A DNA stretch of 23,563 bases from Plakobranchus ocellatus (GCA_019648995.1 BLXT01004553.1:1-23563); one strand, 5' to 3'; shown: positions 11,455 to 20,227, numbered from the stretch's first letter. Notes: a model not told the origin generated them from the sequence alone. Made by a program: numbers and translations.

Positions 11455-13220
11455 GCAGTGTCAGGACAGAGGTTAGCGTAGAAAAAATAAGAGGGAGGGA
11501 TGGCTTTCATTTGAATGAATTCATCCATTTGCTTCGATCTTTTAGTTCTCTTTGGGCCGAAGAATCTAACATTGGGAGATGACCCTATAATCTGTCACAT
11601 AATGCTTTTTCAATGTGCTGGGCGAGATACACAAGAGTGCCACCAATGTCGGGGAATGAGGAAATTTGGGGACATTTTCTCCAATGTGTTATAAACAATT
11701 TAAGCTCTTGCTCTTCGACGCTGACAAATGACCAATTTAATCTTTAATATACGCAAAGTGAACCTTACAAAACGTATGGAGGGTCTGAAGGCTCTTACAT
11801 AATCTACAGGCTGGGTCGGACAAGAACTGCGTAAACGTGGCTTTCGTAAGATAGATGCTCACGATGGGGCCGCCGCCATGGTGGACGTTTGCAAAAAGAC
11901 CGGGATCTACCAGAACTTCTTCGTCTCCTTCGTGGGTGATGGTCACCGATTGCCTGTAGAGAATGGTGAGTGATATTAAAATACCTGTAGCTTTTGTAAA
12001 ACCAAAGGTAGACAGCGAATGCTACTGTTTGTTTTTCCAAAGGAAAATGTGCAATTATCCAAATGATGGTAATAATAATCATCATAACCATCTTATCTAT
12101 GCTATCATGATACCTGACTGTCTGAGACTTTAAGAAATAACCTACTAATCATTCTGTTGTGCATCTAATTTTAATGGAGATAGGGCATTAATTTTCAAAA
12201 TCTTAGATTCCAAGCCTAGGCAGTCTTTAGACACACCAGACCTCCCTTAAAATACAGAAGATTTAAAAAATCTACATAACATATTATTCAATTTCGGGCA
12301 GAGTAGTTTGAATTATCATTAATTTCTGTCTTATTCTTGTTTTTTTTATACACTTTTTCGTTTGTTTTTTGGTCATCTTCAAAATCTTTAGAGTTTGCAA
12401 AATTTCAAATGCTTTTAGCCATGATTTATTGCTTAGAACTGAATGATACATACTATAACTTTCCATAGTACTCAGTAAATATGCAGTCTGCTGATTCAGT
12501 AATGGCTATGCATTTCGAAAGTCTTTGCTTGTTAGTTGTAATCAGGGGTTTTGCATAATGATGCGTTTTCGAGCATTAAATTCACTTTTGCTTTANNNNN
12601 NNNNNNNNNNNNNNNNNNNNNNNNNNNNNNNNNNNNNNNNNNNNNNNNNNNNNNNNNNNNNNNNNNNNNNNNNNNNNNNNNNNNNNNNNNNNNNNNNNNN
12701 NNNNNNNNNNNNNNNNNNNNNNNNNNNNNNNNNNNNNNNNNNNNNNNNNNNNNNNNNNNNNNNNNNNNNNNNNNNNNNNNNNNNNNNNNNNNNNNNNNNN
12801 NNNNNNNNNNNNNNNNNNNNNNNNNNNNNNNNNNNNNNNNNNNNNNNNNNNNNNNNNNNNNNNNNNNNNNNNNNNNNNNNNNNNNNNNNNNNNNNNNNNN
12901 NNNNNNNNNNNNNNNNNNNNNNNNNNNNNNNNNNNNNNNNNNNNNNNNNNNNNNNNNNNNNNNNNNNNNNNNNNNNNNNNNNNNNNNNNNNNNNNNNNNN
13001 NNNNNNNNNNNNNNNNNNNNNNNNNNNNNNNNNNNNNNNNNNNNNNNNNNNNNNNNNNNNNNNNNNNNNNNNNNNNNNNNNNNNNNNNNNNNNNNNNNNN
13101 NNNNNNNNNNNNNNNNNNNNNNNNNNNNNNNNNNNNNNNNNNNNNNNNNNNNNNNNNNNNNNNNNNNNNNNNNNNNNNNNNNNNNNNNNNNNNNNNNNNN
13201 NNNNNNNNNNNNNNNNNNNN

Positions 13221-13290
<70 letters not shown>

Positions 13291-13578
13291 CTATGGAAAA
13301 ACAGTGAAGAGCATCGTTGTTCAATCCACCAGACTGGTTCGAACACATTAATTCGTGAACTTTGGGAAGGTGTTATGTCTAGGCTGTCTTTTTTCTTTGA
13401 CCTGTAAGTATGCTATAGACAGCACTGATTGCAATGTTTTTCGCTGTTCTGTTTCTAGAGACCTATGATGCTCTGACATGTTGTGGGGCTACCTTGGAGA
13501 ATCATTTACCTCCATCATCTCAGGCCGAGTTTATCAGAGTTATCAAGCCGGGCGGGTAGGCCTCTTTGCAATATGTAT

Positions 13579-13618
<40 letters not shown>

Positions 13619-14631
13619 GAATATATGTATATATATCTATATATATATATATATATATAAATATGATATTTATTTAATCTTTCTACCTAGACATCCATTT
13701 CGTTCGTTAAAGCACCTACAACGTTGTTTCAATCTTACTGGACGTCGTAAGGGTGTAGGTTGTCGTAGAATAAATTGGATTTAAAAGCTTTAAATATTAT
13801 TATTAATATATTTCTTACATTTTATCTATATATAAAATTTCGTGAACTTTAGGAAGATGTTACGTCTAGAATCCGATTTAATCTTTAAAATAACATTGTT
13901 AGATCAAGAATTATAATTTTCATAAGCACGTTTGTTTTGATAGAAATCTTTGTCAAAATTTCGTAATTTATACCAACACCTTTGATCTGATTTTAGTTGG
14001 TCTACTACTGAGTATTAAAATTATTTTACCAAGGGTAAACATTCCACCAACATTTATACCGTGGATGATTTAAATACCATGTCCTTTTTCAGTTGGCTTT
14101 CTTCAGAACATTGCATAACTTGAGACTGCGCACGTTTTGAACCGATAAGAGTTCTCAAAAAAATTTGTTTGCGTTCCATATATCAGACTTACTTCCATTT
14201 CTCGTTCCCATGTAGAAAATCAGAATCCAAAGTCACACACTGTTCTGAGAAAGGCTAAATTGGCGCTATGAATGACTTTTTTTTTTTATTCAATAAGGCC
14301 ATTTTTTAGGTTAGACAAAAACCTTGAAAAAAATTATATTTAAAAACGTCAATATATTCGATTAAATATTAGCACATGCCTTTGCGTGTTTTAAAATTGA
14401 TAAGATATTATTTAAAGTGTCTATTTCTTTCGGCTACTTTTTTTTTTTCCCGGCAGCTTTTTTGTGAATTGCTATCGCAAGAATCTGCCAGACCTAGACT
14501 ATGGGAAGAAGTGGCGCGCAGAGGCACAAAGACTTGAAGATGAAGGCAAATGGATTCTCTATGGGAGACTTACTTTCCGCAACTTCCATAAACTCACAGA
14601 CGGCAATGTAGATATTTATCAAGTTCTATGA
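4204..14631 (+). CDS. METTL27: METTL27-like SAM-dependent methyltransferase, five coding exons
   Basis: The joined exons 4204-4294, 6699-6845, 11810-11965, 13459-13555 and 14457-14631 total 666 nt and encode 221 residues plus a TGA stop, with no internal stop. The protein is a class I Rossmann-fold methyltransferase. Residues 72-80 are motif [10 protein letters not shown], which binds S-adenosylmethionine. [10 protein letters not shown] (94-103) fits the second strand with an acidic residue (Asp98) for the SAM ribose. YDALTCCGA (134-142) fits the fourth strand, and [10 protein letters not shown] (157-166) is the motif preceding the fifth strand. The C-terminal region with [16 protein letters not shown] (181-196) resembles METTL27 proteins of marine invertebrates. 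Human METTL27 is slightly longer (about 245 aa). The start is the first ATG in its frame after a TAA at 4105-4107 and has A at -3. The family's substrate is poorly known and none is inferred. The alternative is another member of the same broad methyltransferase group. Confidence 0.9.
4573..4740. repeat. (CAT)n microsatellite with ACC-rich edge
   Basis: ACC/ACT triplets lead into nearly pure CAT triplets from 4621 to 4712, with a few interruptions at 4652-4670, inside intron 1. Confidence 0.95.
6515..6590 (-). mobile_element. possible 5'-truncated SINE fragment
   Basis: On the minus strand the sequence GAGTTCGAGCC (about 6562-6572) fits the RNA polymerase III B box (GGTTCGANNCC) with one mismatch. 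It is followed by CTACCATCGTGACCTGACG. The block is richer in G and C than its surroundings and contains the inverted pair GTCACG/CGTGAC at 6551-6556 and 6574-6579. No A box lies upstream on that strand, so it would be a 5'-truncated copy. It could also be chance. Confidence 0.3.
6699..6845 (+). CDS. METTL27: METTL27-like coding exon 2 (SAM motif I)
   Basis: The acceptor is TTTTTTACAG and the donor is G|GTAGGT in phase 1. The exon encodes residues 31-80, with the helix before the fold and the glycine-rich motif VLDIAAGTG. The last glycine codon of that motif is split by intron 2. Phase 1 at both sides matches exons 1 and 3. Confidence 0.93.
7122..7189. repeat. (TA)n microsatellite
   Basis: About 34 uninterrupted TA dinucleotides in intron 2. 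Confidence 0.97.
8593..8842. repeat. paired (GA)n microsatellites
   Basis: Pure GA runs at 8593-8631 and about 8770-8842 are separated by about 140 bases of non-repeat sequence. Both have purines on the + strand, which is the coding strand of the surrounding gene. Confidence 0.95.
9231..9489. repeat. 93-bp minisatellite, three copies
   Basis: Three consecutive copies begin CTATATTCTTTTTC at 9231, 9304 and 9397. Copies 2 and 3 are 93 bp each and nearly identical. Copy 1 is 73 bp because 20 bases are missing after GGCTA. Every copy carries AATAAA (9255, 9328, 9421) in the sense orientation of the host gene, followed about 20-40 bases later by TGTCACCTTGTTTTCC. Confidence 0.93.
10110..10277. 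repeat. (GC)n/(GT)n/(TTTG)n composite microsatellite
   Basis: About ten alternating GC dinucleotides (10110-10130) pass into GT runs that alternate with blocks of TTTG units. A short GCGCGCACGT stretch follows near 10242. The GC and GT parts are alternating purine-pyrimidine sequence. The open frames here encode only Cys/Val/Arg repeats. Confidence 0.95.
11118..11450. repeat. (GA)n-(TA)n-(GA)n composite microsatellite
   Basis: An interrupted GA/GATA purine-rich tract (11118-11300) leads into TA repeats (about 11301-11410). Three unknown bases (11411-11413) and a pure GA run (11414-11450) follow. The unknown bases at the TA/GA junction suggest the repeat length is not reliably assembled. Confidence 0.95.
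11810..11965 (+). CDS. METTL27: METTL27-like coding exon 3
   Basis: The acceptor is AATCTACAG and the donor is G|GTGAGT, phase 1 at both ends. It encodes [19 protein letters not shown] followed by a segment ending [10 protein letters not shown], the second to fourth strands of the Rossmann fold. [11 protein letters not shown] follows motif I exactly as xVGxELxKxGF does in METTL27 proteins. Confidence 0.93.
12596..13220. other. assembly gap (run of N)
   Basis: Exactly 625 unknown bases lie within intron 3, abutting a TA repeat on the right. An unseen exon is unlikely because exons 3 and 4 join in phase and continue the conserved protein, but a transposon or longer repeat could be hidden. Confidence 0.99.
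13221..13287. repeat. (TA)n microsatellite at gap edge
   Basis: About 33 TA units immediately after the gap, ending 171 bases before exon 4. Confidence 0.97.
13352..13382. repeat. 31-bp direct repeat, copy 1 (upstream of exon 4)
   Basis: The segment beginning TTCGTGAACTTTGGGAAGG and ending GTCTAG matches 13839-13869 at 28 of 31 positions with no gap. The two copies lie on either side of exon 4, 487 bases apart. Confidence 0.85.
13459..13555 (+). CDS. METTL27: METTL27-like coding exon 4
   Basis: The acceptor is GTTTCTAG and the donor is GG|GTAGGC. The exon enters in phase 1 and leaves in phase 2, so its 97 nt are not a multiple of three and skipping it would shift the frame. It encodes [20 protein letters not shown] and then [12 protein letters not shown]. 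The (CA)n(TA)n microsatellite begins about 22 bases after the donor. Confidence 0.92.
13578..13660. repeat. (CA)n(TA)n composite microsatellite near splice donor
   Basis: About 11 CA units are followed by TA runs with interruptions at 13619-13637, just inside intron 4. Confidence 0.96.
13839..13869. repeat. 31-bp direct repeat, copy 2 (downstream of exon 4)
   Basis: The segment beginning TTCGTGAACTTTAGGAAGA and ending GTCTAG differs from 13352-13382 by three transitions (G/A, G/A, T/C). No other extended similarity flanks the two copies. Confidence 0.85.
14457..14631 (+). CDS. METTL27: METTL27-like terminal coding exon 5
   Basis: A long T tract and CCCGGCAG precede the exon. It begins in phase 2, completes the second glycine of KPGG and continues [19 protein letters not shown]. 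It ends in [10 protein letters not shown] and TGA. The ending resembles the conserved terminal strand (VxVYQV-like) of METTL27 proteins. Eleven A follow the stop directly, apparently genome-encoded. Confidence 0.92.
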
Positions 14632-14735
14632 AAAAAAAAAACCAGGATATTTGCTGCCCCAGTAGTAAACAGTTATATCCAGGAAAACTGTTCAATCTAA
14701 TTGTGCCACGTGTAGAGTGCGAATGGCTTAGCTGT

Positions 14736-14741
14736 AATAAA
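14736..14741 (+). terminator. candidate poly(A) signal, proximal
   Basis: AATAAA lies about 105 bases after the METTL27-like stop codon and is followed by a GT/T-rich stretch (ATTGTTTGTG, then ATTTTCTTG), as expected for cleavage and polyadenylation. Confidence 0.6.
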
Positions 14742-14907
14742 AATTGTTTGTGAAAACATTTTCTTGCATAGCGTAGTCATTCGAATACTTCTAAACAAAG
14801 CTTTTTCACAGAAGATTTTCTTTAAAAATTACCATTAACATTAGCGTAAGTGCTCTTCATTAATTATCATGGCATTTCCATAATGTCACTTTTGCAAACG
14901 ATTTAAG

Positions 14908-14913
14908 AATAAA
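14908..14913 (+). terminator. candidate poly(A) signal, distal
   Basis: A second AATAAA lies 277 bases after the stop. The sequence after it is less clearly GT-rich, so this is the weaker of the two candidates. Confidence 0.4.
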
Positions 14914-15159
14914 GCGATATATTCGGAACGATAAAAAGGATGAAAAGGTTCTTCATTCCTTGTTTCTTTTGTTTAAATAGATATAATAGCTTATATGAAT
15001 GAAATAAGTAGATTGATAGTACGTTTCTTAAGATCCTTTTTTATATTCTTTACCCACATCATCTTCACTTTGAAATATTTAATATTTGACATGCGAATGC
15101 CACAACTAACCTCCTTTTAATTTTTTTTTGTATGTTTCTGTCTCTCTTTTTTCATCATA

Positions 15160-15185
15160 TGTGTGTGTGTGTGTGTGTGTGTGTT
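15160..15185. repeat. (GT)n microsatellite
   Basis: About 12 uninterrupted GT units. Confidence 0.95.
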
Positions 15186-16894
15186 TATCTTTTTAACAAA
15201 ATGTGCTTAAGGAGTTTTACTTGTAAGAAAAATGGAAATTTTGATCTTTTTATGGGCAGCACCTACACTTTAACTCCAAGACTTATGAATGAAATGTTTT
15301 GCTTCTCAATTCAATAATTTATTAAAAAAAAAAATGTAAGTATTCATAGGTATGCCTTGGTAGAAGATGCAAGTGGGAAAACCCTTGTACTATCACATAT
15401 TTTTTTTGAAAACATTTGTATTTTTTTTACTGTATTCTCATTCCCTAAGCTTGGCCGTTTACTGTAGCCTGTAGAGTGGACTTTCAAATGATTCCTGTTT
15501 AGCTATTCCATCACGTGAAAATCTAAGACATCACAAAGTATTGTCGTATCATAATCCTGAGTACAAAAAATAAAGGAATGCAAATTCAGGCGTAGTGAAA
15601 GGGAAAAAAGAAAGAGGAAGAGAGAAAGCGTGGGGAAAATCATTATTTGGAGCAACTTACTGTCAAAAATGGCTTTATGCTATATAGGTATAGTTCTAGA
15701 TGAGCAGTGCCTGTCACAGTGAGCTCATTTTTCTGTAAACAATGTTCAATGTTCTCACACTTTTGAGAGCCTTCTAGAAATCCCTAGATCTAAAAATTTT
15801 AAAAACTAAAACAGGCCTTGCCGGGCCGAAAAAAAAAAATCAATATTACAATCAAACAAGGTTAAAAACAAAATATTAGCCGTTCGGAGACGAGATCTAG
15901 ACTCAACGCACGACAGCCAAGTTCGTCACAGCAACCAAACACCTTCCTCTTTTTTCTTGTTTCATATATGCACTAAAAGCATTGTTTTTATAATCCACAG
16001 TGAAACTGAGTAAAATGAACAAAATAAATTTATCTCTTGCTTCGATAAACTGTATTCCTATTCATCAAGTGACAATTCAATCAATGTGATTTTATTTTGT
16101 AATATTGGAAAAAGTTTTAATAAAACGTGATCAAGTAGATGATAAGTTGAAACTGAAAAACCAGTGAAATTAAAAATATAATTTTTTGAATGTTAAGAAA
16201 TAACGAAAGAAATGTCAAATAAATTGCATGCAAAAACTTTGACAGAGGCTGTGAAACAGCACAAAAATTAAATTCAATATAAAAAGACATCTAAATATTA
16301 AGTATTCCGGTGTTTTGAATAAAAGTGCTAATTAAAAAAAAGACATTCATAGAACTTAATATATATAATATGTATGATATAAATATTAAGTAAAGCCCAA
16401 AAAATTACCCTAGGTAAAACACATAAAGCAGATGGTTAAAAATAAATTACAAACAATTACAGAAAAGGCGACAAATTAGAAATACTTTCATAAGGCTATC
16501 ATTCATACAAATAACATCAACATACTAATTCATGCTTGTGCTTGTTACACTGTTTAAGTCATAGGAGACATACAAAATGAGCACTGAGAATTTTTTCAAG
16601 ATAATTTCAGATAATTATAATATTAATGAACACATTGCAAAAAAAAATTTGTTCAGCAATGTTGGGTATAAGCTCATTATTCATTCTGCATGAGAATTAT
16701 TTGCAAAGTACATTTGCAGTGCGAAGTTCTTGTTGTTTTGCTAGCGAATTTAAATTTGAAAACGACAACAAAGCGCCATAGTAGTTTAGTGATAAAATAT
16801 AGGGCAAATGCTAAAGAACGATAAAAATGTACTGATAAAGGGATAAGAATGAAACTTCATTGTTTTTTAAATGTCCTGTCATTACATGCTGGTA

Positions 16895-16972
<78 letters not shown>

Positions 16973-16978
16973 ATATAT
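16895..16978. repeat. (CT)n(AT)n composite microsatellite
   Basis: A CT run with one TTT interruption (16895-16930) passes into AT repeats (16933-16978). This is the same kind of dinucleotide-to-TA junction seen at 11300-11414 and 13578-13660. Confidence 0.95.
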
Positions 16979-18146
16979 TGAAAGCTCTGGAGAGTCTCAA
17001 CGAAGCATTTGCATTCTGAGCTGTAAGCTGTTTACTACGTGTCAATGGTCATAGAAAAATGAACAAATTAAACTTACTGATAACGAGAAAGGATCTGATA
17101 CAGTTATGCTCTTGCGTCTTTATGGGCTTTAGAAAGTTCTAACACCGAATGTTGATGCCCATGCCCTATGAAATATGAGAAACTGAATATTGAACTACAC
17201 GATAACGTCTGCCCCACAGGGATTCACTCAATGAGTCCTTTCCAAATGCCTCCAGATTGAGCATTAGTCAATAGGTTTCTGTAAGTCAGTTTAGATGACT
17301 AGAGAAACGGAGATCAAATCTCTCCGAATAATCTTTATCTTATCAAGAGAACTGTGTATATTTGAAGTAGTTCTTGAAACTTTTAGTTTCTAAATGAACT
17401 GTTCGATTTTTACCGTTGAATGCAAAAAAATATTATCTTCTGATCTGTGGGGTAAAATTTCGTCGAGATACACCGCCTAGTTAAAAAAAAAAACAAATCA
17501 CAAAAAATGCCGTGAAGAGCAATTGTCATGTTGTTGCCCAGCTAATCAAAATTTCACTGTGACATGACTGGGAGTTTTTATTGCCTATTTTAGATGACAT
17601 CAAATTCCAAGCGTTAATTGAGTGAAATCTAGCAGTGTACACTTTCGTTTAATTCTGAAACAGTAGGCATAAAAACTGAGGCGGCAAAATCAATTGGAGA
17701 CTGGCTTTTGATCACGCTAGCGAGCAAATATTGTGAAATGAACTATCAGGTGATAAAAAAAGTCACCGTGGCATGCATTAACCAATTGATGCCCACTGTA
17801 ATGTTTAAGGACAGTTTGATAAAATGATATTGCAAATATGTTCTTCTTTCCCTAAATTTGTGAATAATTTTGTCTTTTAAAATGCCGATCTGTAATTTCA
17901 TTTTGACTTTGTCTCTATTTCAAGTTTTTAGCACGGAAAATTTGCATTTGCGTTTAACTTCCGAATCGTTGAAAATGAAGATAAATGGGCGCAGCTGAAA
18001 AAAGGTGTGTTTGGATCAAATATATTTTCCATCAGATTTCTCTAAGTCATTATTGTTCCTTATTCAAAAACATTTCAGATTACCTTTTCTTTTCCAATTG
18101 TTCTAAAATCCATAAATTTTAAGTATCCAAAATCCTGAAAACCATG

Positions 18147-18233
18147 TGTCCTTTTAAAGGACGCTGGGCTAAAATGACCCCAGTATTTGCTTAATGGAAG
18201 TGTCCTTTAAAAAGGACGCTGGGCTTAAATGAC
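18147..18233 (+). repeat. duplicated left terminal repeat of piggyBac element
   Basis: Copy A at 18147-18178 and copy B at 18201-18233 share about 30 of 33 positions and are spaced 54 bp apart. Both contain TTAA followed by GGACGCTGGGCT and then AAATGAC. The right end of the element has only one copy. Confidence 0.85.
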
Positions 18234-18621
18234 TGTTAATAGTATTTTTAGAAACCATTCAATTGTCCATTGTTTGCAAATAGCATAAAACTAAGATAAT
18301 CATGATACATTTTATTACATTTGCTTTCTCATTCAGTCCCAGATACACGTATAAAAAATATGCTACTTTATTTTTACATACCAATAATATCAACCCAGTG
18401 AACTTGTACTTTCTTTTTAGGTCAAAGCTTTTCACTCCAAAAGAAGTGCTATATTAACTAGAAAACACACACGATGATTAATCGCGGATATGTGTATATC
18501 TGCGTCAGGAGATGACAACATTTAAGAACAGAACAGTGTAAATAATTATGTACAAGACTGATAGTGCAAGCGATCTTTCTGGGGAACATTTGAGAAGCCA
18601 AACCCATCGAGGCATGGATGG

Positions 18622-19707
18622 TTGAGCCCAACAGATCATTTAATTGCTGACAGTGAACGTGAAAGGCCTGCAAACAACAAGAAGAGGAATAATTATGAAA
18701 AAAAAAGAGTCATACGCTGCATGGTGCAGGATGTGGAGAAAGGAAGCCCCACCAGCAGTTGGACCCAGTGCCACCTAAGTATCTCAAGGAGATGCTTCAC
18801 CACCAATGTTTTGCGCGTTTCTTTGCTGACACTGTCTGTAAGCATGTAATCAAAGAGACAATAAGATACGTAAATAGCAAGGATGATGATTCATCCACAA
18901 CTACCACTGTAGTTGAGATAAAGGCTTTCATCTCTATTTTGCTCATATCTGGGAGCAGCAACATATCTCGATGTAAAATATACCACGAGCAACAGGACAA
19001 AAGCCTCAATGCTCCGATTAGTAACACTGTGAGCAGGAATAGATTTGATCAGCGCATGTGCTACATTGACATAGTAAACAATGAAATGTTATATGTGTTA
19101 GAAATTCATAAAAAAGCAAATTATTGTAACACTACTTGGGTATGCAGCCTATATATATATTTATTCTCTCAAGGGGCATTGAGATTTAGTCTCTGTCATG
19201 CTGTTGTCATAGGCATTTTGCACAATTTGCCAAAGGGATCATACTATAACCTCTTCTTTCACAATTATTTTACAAGCTTTGGATTCCTCAAAGCGCTACG
19301 TAATAGGGGTTAGCACAGCAGGTACTCTTTGAAACAACGGCACAGAAACATTTCTGATAGACCTGACAGAATGGAAAAAGTCACAGAGATAGTGACAGAG
19401 TGTCTGGCTGGTGCACTGGATATCGCCTGTTGCGGACACAGATCTCTTGACGAATTTGGCTTCAAGAGAAGTGTAGTCATGGTGTATATGAGTCTTTTAA
19501 AACCTCAGAAGTCTATGCCGAAGCCAATCTGACAGCGTGACAGAAAGATGCTGATGATGTCCATAACGGAGTCGGCCATCACCTAGAGTCTTTACCTAAG
19601 CAATGGCGCTGCTTTTACTGTGGCAAGAAAGCTAAATTACGTGTGTCTGCAAGGCATGCAATGCTCTCCTGCATTTGAAGTGCAGTATGAAATGTTCTTA
19701 TTGTTAG
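18622..19707 (+). pseudogene. broken piggyBac transposase (PGBD-like)
   Basis: Three pieces of a DDE piggyBac transposase are visible in order. At 18759-19080 LDPVPPKYLKEMLHH, FARFFADTV, VVEIKAFISILLISG and NTVSRNRFDQR match the domain before the catalytic core. At about 19170-19313 HNLPKGSYYNLFFHNYFTSF matches the core block LPKG...FFDNFFTS, but the catalytic Asp is replaced by His. At 19420-19500 LDEFGFKRSVVMVYM matches the C-terminal region. The last part (19604-19707) carries a CxxC...CxxC zinc-finger-like ending (RCFYCG, then CKACN), split across two frames. Stops separate the pieces (for example the TAG ending at 19313), and the stretches with the first two catalytic aspartates appear to be missing. 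Family proteins are usually about 500-600 residues. It cannot be functional. Confidence 0.85.
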
Positions 19708-20227
19708 AGTTTAAATCAGGACTTTTTATTTCTAGTATTTGTGAGGTGTTATGTCTATTTTTTTCCACATTTCTAAGCTCTGTATGAAAAATACCATACT
19801 TTATTTTTGAAAATCAAAGTTTAATAAACACAAATTAACCTCTCCTCTGCTATTTTTTACGCGTTTGTTATCATTTGATTTTATTTGCGGCACGTAGCTT
19901 ATATCACACTTGAACCACAAAAGTCACCTCTTGTACCCAGCGTCCTTCTTAAAGGACAGAATCAAATTTATCCAATGCCTTTTGAAAAAATTAATAATTA
20001 AAAAAAATGTTAAAGTAGTCAAGTTGGCATCATTTCGACAATTATGTAATAATTTGAAAAGAAAAATGCAACTTGGGCATTAATGGAATACATACAAATC
20101 AAAATATAATGAAAAAGTTGGACTTCCTCATTATTATTACAATTTAGCATTTTGTCGCATGTATTCTGCAGATCATGATTTTTTTAAAGCTTGCTTTTTG
20201 AATTTGTAACTTATTTGATTTATTCGC

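Larger units (their letters stand above)
6846..11809 (+). other. intron 2 of the METTL27-like gene
   Basis: A 4,964-base GT-AG intron, the largest in the gene. It holds (AT)n at 7122-7189, (GA)n at 8593-8631 and 8770-8842, a 93-bp minisatellite at 9231-9489, a GC/GT/TTTG repeat block at 10110-10277, and a GA/TA/GA block at 11118-11450. Between them are AT-rich stretches (7190-8592, 8843-9230, 9490-10109, 10278-11117, 11451-11809) in which I recognise no gene or element. Confidence 0.88.
11966..13458 (+). other. intron 3 of the METTL27-like gene
   Basis: A GT-AG intron whose true length is unknown because it contains the 625-base gap at 12596-13220. A (TA)n tract at 13221-13287 touches the right edge of the gap. 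I recognise nothing in the remaining sequence. Confidence 0.85.
13556..14456 (+). other. intron 4 of the METTL27-like gene
   Basis: A 901-base GT-AG intron with a (CA)n(TA)n microsatellite beginning about 22 bases after the donor and the second copy of a 31-bp direct repeat at 13839-13869. The rest is AT-rich with no recognised element. Confidence 0.88.
14914..18146. other. non-coding 3' flank, no gene recognised
   Basis: This is AT-rich DNA with no supported coding region on either strand. It contains a (GT)n run at 15160-15185 and a (CT)n(AT)n composite at 16895-16978. No transposon, RNA gene or other structure was recognised. Confidence 0.65.
18147..19957 (+). mobile_element. decayed piggyBac-family DNA transposon
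   Basis: Matching inverted ends flank a broken piggyBac transposase. The left side has TGTCC, then TTAA, then AGGACGCTGGG, in two copies (18147-18178 and 18201-18233). The right side has CCCAGCGTCCTTC, then TTAA, then AGGACAG (19936-19957). If TTAA at 18207-18210 and 19949-19952 are the target sites, the element is 1,738 bp (18211-19948) with 13-bp ends matching at 12 positions. TTAA target sites are the hallmark of piggyBac. All three end copies sit in a palindrome of the form GTCCTT-n-AAGGAC, so the true terminus could lie slightly further out. At about 1.7 kb the element is shorter than autonomous piggyBacs (usually 2.3 kb or more), consistent with internal deletion. Confidence 0.82.

Noticed and set aside
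11115-11528. 137-codon Ser/Leu/Ile/Tyr open frame
   Set aside because: It is a translation of GA and TA microsatellites and crosses unknown bases.
13320-13350. Possible B box GGTTCGAACAC near exon 4
   Set aside because: It deviates from the consensus at the 3' side and has no A box or SINE body nearby.
12525-13351. Long open frames across the gap
   Set aside because: They consist of unknown bases plus translated TA repeats and have no meaning.
18797-19027. Minus-strand frame overlapping the piggyBac transposase
   Set aside because: It is a shadow of the real coding strand; the + strand shows the transposase blocks.
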